From Bacillota bacterium (GTDB lineage Bacteria > Bacillota > Clostridia > Peptostreptococcales > Anaerovoracaceae): a stretch of 5,063 nucleotides of DNA. The notes under the pieces were generated by a model. That model was not told the DNA's origin and searched no databases. It was given only the letters and a program-made list of their open reading frames with translations. The first letter of the stretch is position 1, and each line of letters starts with the position of its first letter. The position numbers and the translations under genes were made by a program. This document shows positions 1-5,063 of this stretch, one piece after another. The stretch is taken from the NCBI GenBank assembly GCA_017431395.1, contig JAFRLD010000068.1, positions 1-5,063 on the forward strand. Direction: 5' to 3'.

Positions 1-1481
1 GCAGCCAGCAGGACGTCCACCTCAACGGTCTCAAAGGCTCCTTCGATCGGGACCGGACGGCGCCGTCCGCTCTCATCCGGCTCGCCGAGTTCCATCTTCT
101 GCAGCTTAACGGCATTGAGGCGGTCTCCGGCCTTCAGGATCTCTGCCGGCGCGACAAGATAACAGAATTCTACGCCTTCCGCGTTCGCTTCCCGGATCTC
201 CTCTTTCTCTGCCGGCATCTCCGCTTCGGTCCTGCGGTAGAAGTTATATACTTTGGATGCGCCCAGGCGCACCGCGCTGCGGCAGCAGTCCATGGCGGTG
301 TTTCCGCCGCCGACGACGGCTACGGTTTTTCCCTCAATGCCGGTATCCTCATGCTCCGCTGCCTTCTTCAGGAATTCGATCCCGCCTTCTACGCCTGCCG
401 CATCGTCCCCCGGGCAGCCGACCGGGACCGACTTCCATGCGCCGACCGCGGTGAAGACCGCATCATTTTCTTTCGCCAGCTCATCCATGGAAATGTCTTT
501 TCCGATCTCGGTGTTATATTGAAACTCAACGCCCATCCAGGTCAGGATCTCCGCGATCCGGTCGAGGATCTTTCTTGGAAGCCTGTAGGCCGGGATCCCG
601 TAGCGCAGCATGCCTCCCGCCTCCCGGTTAGCATCATAGATCACTGTCTGATGGCCAGCCTTTTGCAGGAAATAGGCGCAGACGAGGCCCGCCGGTCCCG
701 CACCGATCACCGCGACCCTTTTGCCGGTATGCTCCTTCGGAAGCTCGATCAGTTCCTCCGCGTGTTCCAACATATGATCGCCGACCGTCCGCTCGATATT
801 GCGGATCGCGACCGACTCGTCGTATTCGTTTCTGTTACATTTGCCCTGGCAGGTATGCGGACAGACCCTGCCGACGACCGCCGCCAGCGGATTCATTTCC
901 CATAGGATCTTCGCCGCCCCGTCCAGATCTCCTCTTCGGATCAGGTCAAAGTATTCCGGGATCGCCGTGCCGTTGGGGCATTGCGCCTCACACGGAGAAT
1001 CGCATACCTTCGATCCCCCGAAGATAGAATGGTAGGTATTGTTCCCCATCATCGCATTGCAAAGCTCCCCGCCTTTTCGCATGCAATGGAATTTATCGTT
1101 CTGATACCGGTAATACCAGCACCTGGGTTCCTGGCACAGGTTGCCTCCGATCGTCGCCATGTGGCGGATCTGGGGGCTCGCCACCTGATGTGCCGCCTGC
1201 TGCAGGACCGGGAAGGCTTCTGCGATAAGTTCGGACCTCTCCAGGTCCGCCAGGCTCGTCATCGCCCCGATCCGGACCTCCCCGTCTTCTTCGCGGATAT
1301 AGTCGAGTCCGCTGCCCTTTAGAGAGACCAGCATATCCGGGCATTCTTCTTTTATCTTCTCATTGATCACGCCGATCAGATCCGTTCCTCCGGCGAGGAA
1401 TTTGCCGCTCGCGCTCTTTTGTCTCGCGGCGACTGCATCGGAGACACCGTCCGGTTTCGTATACGTAAAGTTCTTGATCAT
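1..1481 (-). CDS. Fusion flavoprotein: molybdenum-hydroxylase FAD domain joined to a GltD-like NADPH oxidoreductase (3' end outside window)
   Basis: Open from ATG at 1481 through position 1, giving 493 residues with no stop. Residues 1-160 match the N-terminal FAD domain of molybdenum hydroxylases: AGGTDL (30-35), TIGGNL (110-115), then the cysteine loop of the YagS/4-hydroxybenzoyl-CoA reductase beta type (C121, C133, C141, C160), which in that family holds a [4Fe-4S] cluster. The usual C-terminal flavoprotein domain is missing. At about residue 160 the chain becomes GltD-like: C160/C164/C168 with CPNGTAIP, then GRVCPHTCQGKC (C207, C211, C215), an FAD Rossmann motif GAGPAGL (260-266), GGMLRYGIPAYRLPR (289-303), and an NADPH Rossmann motif GGGNTAMD (391-398) with YRRTEAEMP (415-423). 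The tandem Arg suggests NADP rather than NAD. Inferred role: carries electrons from the Mo/[2Fe-2S] subunits to NADP+, or the reverse, in the cytoplasm. The start is fixed by AAGGAGG seven bases upstream. The ATG overlaps the stop of the preceding gene (ATGA), suggesting coupled translation. Architecture is confident; direction and substrate are not. Confidence 0.93.
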   Translation of the reverse strand, partial: MIKNFTYTKPDGVSDAVAARQKSASGKFLAGGTDLIGVINEKIKEECPDMLVSLKGSGLDYIREEDGEVRIGAMTSLADLERSELIAEAFPVLQQAAHQVASPQIRHMATIGGNLCQEPRCWYYRYQNDKFHCMRKGGELCNAMMGNNTYHSIFGGSKVCDSPCEAQCPNGTAIPEYFDLIRRGDLDGAAKILWEMNPLAAVVGRVCPHTCQGKCNRNEYDESVAIRNIERTVGDHMLEHAEELIELPKEHTGKRVAVIGAGPAGLVCAYFLQKAGHQTVIYDANREAGGMLRYGIPAYRLPRKILDRIAEILTWMGVEFQYNTEIGKDISMDELAKENDAVFTAVGAWKSVPVGCPGDDAAGVEGGIEFLKKAAEHEDTGIEGKTVAVVGGGNTAMDCCRSAVRLGASKVYNFYRRTEAEMPAEKEEIREANAEGVEFCYLVAPAEILKAGDRLNAVKLQKMELGEPDESGRRRPVPIEGAFETVEVDVLLA

Positions 1482-3877
1482 TTCTGTGCCTCCTTCATCG
1501 CTTTCTCTGCAAGACCCTCCAGGATCTTTCGCGGTGACAGCGGATTTGACGGGACACGAACGCCGATCGCATTATGGACCGCGTTGGCTATAGCCGTTGA
1601 CGCCCCGGTCGGCGTGCTTTCCGCCAGGCCGCAGGCTCCGTACTCGCTGGCCCCTTTCCAGGTCTCCTTCAGGATCGGGCTGACATGAGGGGCGTCCGCC
1701 ATCGTCAGCATCTTGTAATCGATGTAGTTCGAGTTCAGCATCGTTCCGGTCCGTTTATCATAGAAGAATTCTTCCGTCAACGTCTCGCCGGTTCCGATAT
1801 ACACACCGCCGATCTGCTGGCTCTCGGCACCGGAGGCGTGCAAAACCTGGCCTACATCGTTCGCAATGACCAGATCGAGCACCGTCACTTTGCCGGTCTC
1901 CAGGTCGACCTCAACTTCCGCGAACCATGCACCATATCCGATCCCGGTCACGGTCTTGTTATTGTTGCGGACATTGCGTCCGGTGATCGGGACACAGTCG
2001 TCCTCCATCATGACATCCCGTGCGTCAATGCAGATGTACGGTTCCGTCTTCTTGAAGATCTTACCATCCCTGATATCAAGCAGTTCTTCCTTGATATTCA
2101 TCATTTCGGATGCCCGCTCGATAAACTGCCGTTTGACATCCAGCGCTGCCCCAACGATACACTCGGACAGGATGAATGAGACTACGCTGTCGGTCGGCGG
2201 GCAGTCCCTGAGTCCCATCTCCGTATCTCCGTCCGACACCCATTTGATATCGTCCGGGGTCGTGTTCAGAAACGCCAGATTATCAGCGCATGCCATGACC
2301 GCCGCGCTGTTGCCTCCGGAGCCTGTTTCTTTGGTCGGAGCATTTAAGATCACGGACAGGTCCGGGTTGACCCGGATCGTGGTCTCGATCCTGCCCCGCT
2401 CATTCTCCTGCCACTCCGCGTGCCACTGATTGTGCAGGGTCATGCCCATGCCTCTCATCTTGTGTCCGTCGATCAGCGGTCCTTCTCCCGTCTTATGACG
2501 GCGCTCCCATCCGAACTCCTCCGCTGCGGTATCAAGAACGGAAGCGATGCTGGCATTCGGCTGCGGATCGAAGGAATTCCCGAAGCTCTTCTTATAGATC
2601 GTGATCGGATCGATATCCAGCGCCTCAGCCAGTTCATCGACGGCCTGACCAAGCGGGAAGTTCTGCTGTACGTTCCCGATGCTCCTGAAAACGCCGCCCG
2701 GGATCCGGTTCGTGAAGTAGACCCGGCTCCTCATGCGGACGTTTTCGACCGGGTAGAACAGGCGCGGGATCCCTTCTGCGTTCATGAATCCCGTCAGTGC
2801 GTAGCCGGTGACCGCAGAGTAGGCTCCATTGTTGGCGATGCCGTCAAAATCCAGGGCGGTCACAGTACCGTCCTTCTTGCCTCCCGCTTTGATGCGGAAG
2901 TTGATCATGGTGCGCGTCTCGGCGAATTCCTCATGCACGTTCATCTTATATTTCACAGGGCATCCGGTCCGCCTTGCCAGGATCGCGGAGAGCAGGAAGA
3001 AGTTCCACTCACCGAGATTCCACTTGCCCATGTGGGCGCCGCAATTCGTATTATGCACACGGATCTTCGCCAGCGGCAGGCCCAGCATGTCATGCAGATG
3101 CATCCTCACCTGATCGGAATAGTAGTGGTTGGTCCATACCTCGATCTTGTCGTCGATCCATTCGCACATACAGCCGCGGAAGTCCAGCGTCCCCTGGGTG
3201 GAATTGCCTCCAAAGGTCTCATCGACTTCTATGACAGCATCCGCTTCGGCAAAACCTTTTTCTACGTCCCCTTTATCGACGACCACGTTGTCGATGGCAT
3301 GCCCTCCGTCCAGATCGTCACGGTGCGGCAGCTGGTTGCTCGCCGGGTCCGCCTCCGGATGCAGGATCTTGGCCTCCGGTCTCTGCGCTTCCCACGTTTC
3401 GAGAAATGGCGGCGCAATTTCCCAGTCGATCTTGATCAGCCTCAAGGCTTCTTCCGCGATCTCCCGTGTATCCGCGGCGACCGCGACGCCGATCAGATCC
3501 CCTACAAACCTGGATGTGTCGTCCAGTACATGGCGGTCGAACCATTTCGGAACGGTCTCCCTGTGATACGGCGTGATCGCGGTATCGGTCCAGGAATTGG
3601 TCGTCGGCGGCATTGCCATGATCTCGGGATCATCGTAACGCAGGATCGCCCTCACACCTTCCAGTGCCTCTGCCTCCGTAGTATCCATGGAGCGGATCTT
3701 CCCGTTCGCATGCGGCGCGTTCAGGATCGCCATGTGCAGCATCCGCGGGACCTTCGCGTTGATCGTGATATCATCGAAAAACCTGGTCCGCCCCATCGCT
3801 TTCTCTTTGGCATCTATCTTAGGCAGATAGGAACCGACGTATTTTCGGTTCACGCGGGGTACATATCTGTATTTCAT
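1478..3877 (-). CDS. Molybdopterin-binding large subunit of a xanthine dehydrogenase-family molybdenum hydroxylase
   Basis: 799 residues, the usual length for the family's large subunit. Residues about 25-155 form the Ald_Xan_dh_C domain (starting near GRTRFFDDI); about 175-430 and 440-775 form the two molybdopterin-binding domains. Landmarks: NCGAHMGKW (278-286) at the place of the family's GGGFGGKE, GGVFRSIGNVQ (394-404) at the place of AFRGFGGPQ, ETGSGGNS (517-524) at the place of the GQG loop, NDVGQVLHASGAESQQIGG (673-691), and GLAEST (750-755), where E753 aligns with the catalytic Glu of the family. The Arg equivalent to bovine R880 is kept (R398), but the purine-contacting Glu (bovine E802) aligns with W286 and the GQG glutamine with S520. 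There is no AYRCSF motif, so this is not an aerobic CO dehydrogenase. The ATG follows directly on the TAA of the [2Fe-2S] gene. The enzyme probably hydroxylates or dehydroxylates a ring or similar carbon in the cytoplasm; the substrate cannot be named from the sequence. Confidence 0.95.
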   Translation of the reverse strand: MKYRYVPRVNRKYVGSYLPKIDAKEKAMGRTRFFDDITINAKVPRMLHMAILNAPHANGKIRSMDTTEAEALEGVRAILRYDDPEIMAMPPTTNSWTDTAITPYHRETVPKWFDRHVLDDTSRFVGDLIGVAVAADTREIAEEALRLIKIDWEIAPPFLETWEAQRPEAKILHPEADPASNQLPHRDDLDGGHAIDNVVVDKGDVEKGFAEADAVIEVDETFGGNSTQGTLDFRGCMCEWIDDKIEVWTNHYYSDQVRMHLHDMLGLPLAKIRVHNTNCGAHMGKWNLGEWNFFLLSAILARRTGCPVKYKMNVHEEFAETRTMINFRIKAGGKKDGTVTALDFDGIANNGAYSAVTGYALTGFMNAEGIPRLFYPVENVRMRSRVYFTNRIPGGVFRSIGNVQQNFPLGQAVDELAEALDIDPITIYKKSFGNSFDPQPNASIASVLDTAAEEFGWERRHKTGEGPLIDGHKMRGMGMTLHNQWHAEWQENERGRIETTIRVNPDLSVILNAPTKETGSGGNSAAVMACADNLAFLNTTPDDIKWVSDGDTEMGLRDCPPTDSVVSFILSECIVGAALDVKRQFIERASEMMNIKEELLDIRDGKIFKKTEPYICIDARDVMMEDDCVPITGRNVRNNNKTVTGIGYGAWFAEVEVDLETGKVTVLDLVIANDVGQVLHASGAESQQIGGVYIGTGETLTEEFFYDKRTGTMLNSNYIDYKMLTMADAPHVSPILKETWKGASEYGACGLAESTPTGASTAIANAVHNAIGVRVPSNPLSPRKILEGLAEKAMKEAQK
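1489..1495 (-). promoter_or_regulatory. Shine-Dalgarno of the fusion flavoprotein
   Basis: AAGGAGG on the minus strand, seven bases before the ATG at 1481. It lies inside the last codons of the Mo subunit. Together with the ATGA stop/start overlap it fixes the start and suggests translational coupling. Confidence 0.85.
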
Positions 3878-4381
3878 TTATTTCCCCTCCTCACTGATCG
3901 CCTGGGCTACTTTCTCGACCGCGTGCTCTATGCCCTGATAGACCCCGCAGCGGCAGACATGCCCGGAGAGGCCATCCCTGATCTCTTCCCTGGTCGGATG
4001 CGGGTTTTCCGAAAGCAGACTCTTCGTCTCCAAAACAAATCCGGGTGTACAGAAACCACATTGCATAGCTGTTCCGTACCCCGGATCCGTCTCATTCGCA
4101 AATGCCAGGATCACCGGGTCGTCTGCAGGCAGTCCTTCGATGGTCGTGATCTCACACCCATCTGCTTCGACCGCCAGCATCATGCAGGACAGCACGGATC
4201 TGCCATTCAGCAGAACCGTACAGGCACCACATGCCCCTTGTTTGCAGGAGAGCCTCACCCCCGTGAATCCCAGTCGCTCCCGAAGGAGTTCAGAGAGCGT
4301 CTCCGTCACCTCGAAATCTTTCCCGGGGATCAGCGTATAGTCCCTGCCGTTGATTCTCATATTGATTCTTTGACCGCTCAT
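3878..4381 (-). CDS. [2Fe-2S] small subunit of the molybdenum hydroxylase
   Basis: 167 residues from the chosen start, normal for the family's 150-170. An N-terminal plant-type ferredoxin domain carries C46, C51, C54 (CKQGACGAC) and C66. A C-terminal helical [2Fe-2S] domain carries C108 and C111 (QCGFCTPG) plus C143 and C145 (HVCRCGVYQG). All eight cluster ligands are present. It passes electrons from the Mo centre of the large subunit to the flavoprotein encoded third in the operon. No signal peptide is seen, so it should be cytoplasmic. The frame also has an upstream ATG at 4402 (174 residues), but that codon has no Shine-Dalgarno sequence and would leave only about 14 bases of leader after the predicted promoter. 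The ATG at 4381 has AGGGAAGG seven bases upstream and is preferred. It is the first gene of the operon; its stop touches the next start. Confidence 0.95.
   Translation of the reverse strand: MSGQRINMRINGRDYTLIPGKDFEVTETLSELLRERLGFTGVRLSCKQGACGACTVLLNGRSVLSCMMLAVEADGCEITTIEGLPADDPVILAFANETDPGYGTAMQCGFCTPGFVLETKSLLSENPHPTREEIRDGLSGHVCRCGVYQGIEHAVEKVAQAISEEGK
3884..3891 (-). promoter_or_regulatory. Shine-Dalgarno of the molybdopterin subunit
   Basis: AGGAGGGG on the minus strand, six bases before the ATG at 3877, within the 3' end of the [2Fe-2S] gene. It supports the start chosen for the large subunit. Confidence 0.85.
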
Positions 4382-4388
4382 AACGTTA

Positions 4389-4396
4389 CCTTCCCT
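4389..4396 (-). promoter_or_regulatory. Shine-Dalgarno deciding the start of the [2Fe-2S] subunit
   Basis: AGGGAAGG on the minus strand, seven bases before the ATG at 4381. The in-frame ATG at 4402 has only AT-rich DNA before it. This site is the reason for calling the shorter 167-residue protein. Confidence 0.75.
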
Positions 4397-4402
4397 GCTC
4401 AT

Positions 4403-4428
4403 TACAATAATACTATAGAGTTATTATA
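4403..4428. promoter_or_regulatory. Imperfect palindrome over the promoter, possible operator
   Basis: A 26-bp inverted repeat centred on CTATAG (4413-4418). By eye 10 of 13 base pairs match (outer arms TACAATAA and TTATTATA). It covers the -10 box and the likely transcription start, a position where a bound repressor would block the polymerase. The AT-rich composition makes chance symmetry likely enough to keep confidence low, and no regulator is encoded in the window. Confidence 0.3.
4423..4428 (-). promoter_or_regulatory. Extended -10 box of the molybdenum hydroxylase operon
   Basis: Minus-strand TATAAT preceded by TGC, i.e. an extended TGnTATAAT element as used by the housekeeping sigma factor. 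No good TTGACA is found 16-18 bases upstream (CACATT at 17), which an extended -10 can tolerate. A start of transcription near 4416 would give a leader of about 35 bases before the ATG at 4381, enough to include its Shine-Dalgarno. It is the only strong -10 candidate seen in front of the operon. Confidence 0.65.
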
Positions 4429-4450
4429 GCACAGAGTATTGTACTAATGT

Positions 4451-4468
4451 GATAAAGTAATTATTATC
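4451..4468. promoter_or_regulatory. GATAA-N8-TTATC inverted repeat upstream of the promoter
   Basis: Perfect 5-bp arms separated by eight bases, about 35-50 bases upstream of the predicted transcription start, i.e. around the -35 region. The arms resemble the outer parts of a Fur-type box, but the length is 18 rather than 19 and the middle does not match. A weak candidate for a regulator site. Confidence 0.18.
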
Positions 4469-4508
4469 TTCTTTTTATGTGGGGGCTGGTCGCGCCCAAA
4501 ACGGGAAT

Positions 4509-4542
4509 AAAAAAATGCTGGGTGATTTTTCTTGAATCAGCT
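4509..4542 (-). terminator. Weak intrinsic terminator candidate
   Basis: Read on the minus strand, an imperfect stem (TGATT with AATCA, or GCTG with CAGC after a bulge) is followed by a run of seven T (complement of 4509-4515). It could end transcription from the metallophosphoesterase before the next promoter. The stem is short and bulged. A competing longer-range pairing exists between GTGATT and AATCAC (4555-4560 with 4522-4527). Confidence 0.25.
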
Positions 4543-4580
4543 GTAAATTATTGGAATCACAAGGCGGTCCAAACTGAGTT

Positions 4581-4869
4581 GTTGTAAAGATCACGGTGAT
4601 TCGAGGTAGTTTTTACAACAAATGAGCGGAAGATTGTAAGGAAACATATGTTCGAGAGCGGTTTTTACAACGGTTTTACCATAATTTGGGACTGACCAGC
4701 CTTTGGAAGAGTTTAAGGGCATCAAGGAACGGATATAAATGCTTCGTGGAGAGAGCATCGTTGACATGAAAAAAATGCGTTGTAAGTTTTGCCCTGAAAC
4801 CACATGATTTTTACAATTTTCGAAGGAAAAGTTGTAAAAATGGGGTCGAAACCGGCCGTTCTTTACAAT
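4581..4869. repeat. Structured element of four 39-bp repeat units in inverted two-plus-two layout
   Basis: Four units, each 39 bp: 4581-4619, 4633-4671, 4779-4817 and 4831-4869. Each begins with RTTGTAAR and ends with a TTACAAY arm, so every unit is itself an inverted repeat. Units 1 and 2 are direct copies at a 52-bp pitch (13-bp linker). Units 3 and 4 have the same pitch and linker but point the other way. The two 91-bp halves (4581-4671 against the reverse complement of 4779-4869) align without gaps, 52 of 91 bases the same by eye. Identity is concentrated in the arms and in a central TTCGA (TTCAG in unit 3). A 107-bp spacer lies between the halves. No transposase, no clear target duplication and no credible gene are seen. 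It could be a miniature mobile element, a structured RNA, or a cluster of protein-binding sites. The layout is directly visible; the nature is unknown. Confidence 0.8.
4807..4841. repeat. Strong hairpin between the inner arms of units 3 and 4
   Basis: The stem pairs 4807-4821 with 4826-4841: ten perfect pairs (ATTTTTACAA with TTGTAAAAAT), one bulged G at 4831, then five more pairs (TTTTC with GAAAA) and a GAAG loop. It lies about 22 bases beyond the stop of the metallophosphoesterase. No T-run follows on either strand, so it is not a classical intrinsic terminator, though it could stabilise a transcript end. Confidence 0.7.
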
Positions 4870-5063
4870 TCCGAGCCACTGGATGGCATAAGCGTCTGCC
4901 CACCTAATATATACACGATCTCGATCGGATTATTGATCCGCGGGATGAAACCGGCGGTGTTAGCGAGGCCCCGGGAGATGACCATGCGGTCGTGGATCCC
5001 GGAGGTGAGTTTCGGCAGGAAGCCCTGGCCCGGGGCGAACAAGCCTTTGCCGAGAAAACGCCA
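4863..5063 (-). CDS. Metallophosphoesterase, C-terminal end (5' part outside window)
   Basis: The minus strand is open from the window edge to TAA at 4865-4863, giving 66 residues. The segment GLFAPGQGFLPKLTSG (residues 8-22 of the visible part), followed by MVISRGLANT and PRINNPIEIVYI, matches the C-terminal end of the calcineurin-like phosphoesterases related to YkuE. There, a 'lfaPgqg.lPk...G' stretch follows the last metal-binding His motif, and 'isrGL....pR.nnP.Ei..i.L' forms the last strands. The metal-binding motifs themselves lie outside the window, so activity cannot be judged. After the expected end (IEIVYIL) there is a tail of about 13 residues, GGQTLMPSSGSEL. The final Leu-stop codons (TTG TAA) are part of the outermost unit of the repeat element at 4581-4869, which suggests that the element altered the original end of this gene. 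It is not obviously linked in function to the molybdenum hydroxylase operon. Confidence 0.82.
   Translation of the reverse strand, partial: WRFLGKGLFAPGQGFLPKLTSGIHDRMVISRGLANTAGFIPRINNPIEIVYILGGQTLMPSSGSEL

Larger units (their letters stand above)
4382..4862. other. Intergenic region between the metallophosphoesterase and the hydroxylase operon
   Basis: About 480 bp, clearly richer in A and T than the flanking genes. It holds the operon promoter (4403-4428), a weak terminator candidate (4509-4542) and most of the repeat element (4581-4869). The stretch 4470-4508 has a GC-rich patch (GGGGGCTGGTCGCGCCC near 4481-4497) without a convincing stem. No tRNA, riboswitch or gene with a ribosome binding site was found here. 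Confidence 0.6.

Noticed and set aside
351..905. A 184-codon plus-strand frame opposite the flavoprotein
   Set aside because: It is fully covered by the minus-strand frame encoding clear FAD, iron-sulfur and NADPH motifs; its own translation shows no domain.
1478..3877. Aerobic CO dehydrogenase large subunit
   Set aside because: The AYRCSF active-site loop is absent (GGVFRSIG is found instead), and the partner flavoprotein is of the GltD-fused anaerobic kind.
2420..4429. A 669-codon open frame on the plus strand
   Set aside because: It lies antisense to the Mo and [2Fe-2S] genes, has no recognisable domain, and is explained by the codon usage of the real genes opposite. The minus-strand frames carry clear family motifs.
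4481..4497. Terminator hairpin in the GC-rich patch
   Set aside because: Only a four-base stem (GGGC with GCCC) can be drawn, and no T-run follows on either strand.
4591..4803. A 70-codon frame on the minus strand within the repeat element
   Set aside because: No Shine-Dalgarno sequence, and its residues are largely translated repeat arms (VVKT and CCKN come from TTGTAAAAAC-like arms). Its extent is set by the element rather than by a gene.
4581..4869. CRISPR array
   Set aside because: The spacing is 13 bp and 107 bp, the units are in opposing orientations, only the arms and centre are conserved, and no cas gene is seen.
4581..4869. Redox-sensing Rex operators (TTGTxA...TxACAA)
   Set aside because: Rex sites have half-sites only a few bases apart within about 20 bp. 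Here the arms are separated by more than 20 bases and occur as four 39-bp units.

Overview
The window looks like a piece of an anaerobic Firmicutes (Clostridia-type) chromosome. The reasons are strong AGGAGG-like ribosome binding sites, short AT-rich promoter DNA beside coding DNA of moderate GC with many ATC/GAT/CGG-type codons, and an enzyme architecture typical of strict anaerobes. The genus cannot be read from the sequence. All genes lie on the minus strand, so the biological reading direction is right to left.

Right edge (5063 to 4863): the last 66 codons of a metallophosphoesterase. Middle (4862 to 4382, about 480 bp without a credible gene): a structured repeat element at 4581-4869, made of four 39-bp units in a two-plus-two inverted layout; a weak terminator candidate near 4509-4542; and the promoter of the next operon, with an extended -10 at 4423-4428 inside an imperfect palindrome.

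Left (4381 to 1): a tightly packed three-gene operon for a molybdenum hydroxylase of the xanthine dehydrogenase family. The order is a small [2Fe-2S] subunit (4381-3878), a large molybdopterin subunit (3877-1478), and a flavoprotein (1481 to beyond position 1). The first two genes abut (TAA directly followed by ATG), the second and third overlap by ATGA, and each has a good Shine-Dalgarno sequence. The flavoprotein is open through position 1, with 493 residues visible. It is a fusion: the N-terminal part of the molybdenum-hydroxylase FAD domain, including its cysteine-rich loop, runs directly into a GltD-type (glutamate synthase small subunit / dihydropyrimidine dehydrogenase-like) iron-sulfur, FAD and NADPH module. 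The usual C-terminal domain of the FAD subunit is absent.

Inferred working of the complex: the substrate is hydroxylated, or a hydroxyl removed, at the Mo centre; electrons pass through two [2Fe-2S] clusters to FAD and the [4Fe-4S] clusters; the GltD module exchanges them with NADP(H). The substrate is unknown. Several signature positions of the Mo subunit differ from xanthine dehydrogenase, including a Trp where the purine-binding Glu of the bovine enzyme would align, so the label 'xanthine dehydrogenase' should be taken as family only. The two points most worth following are the fused electron-transfer subunit with its divergent Mo subunit, and the four-unit repeat element.
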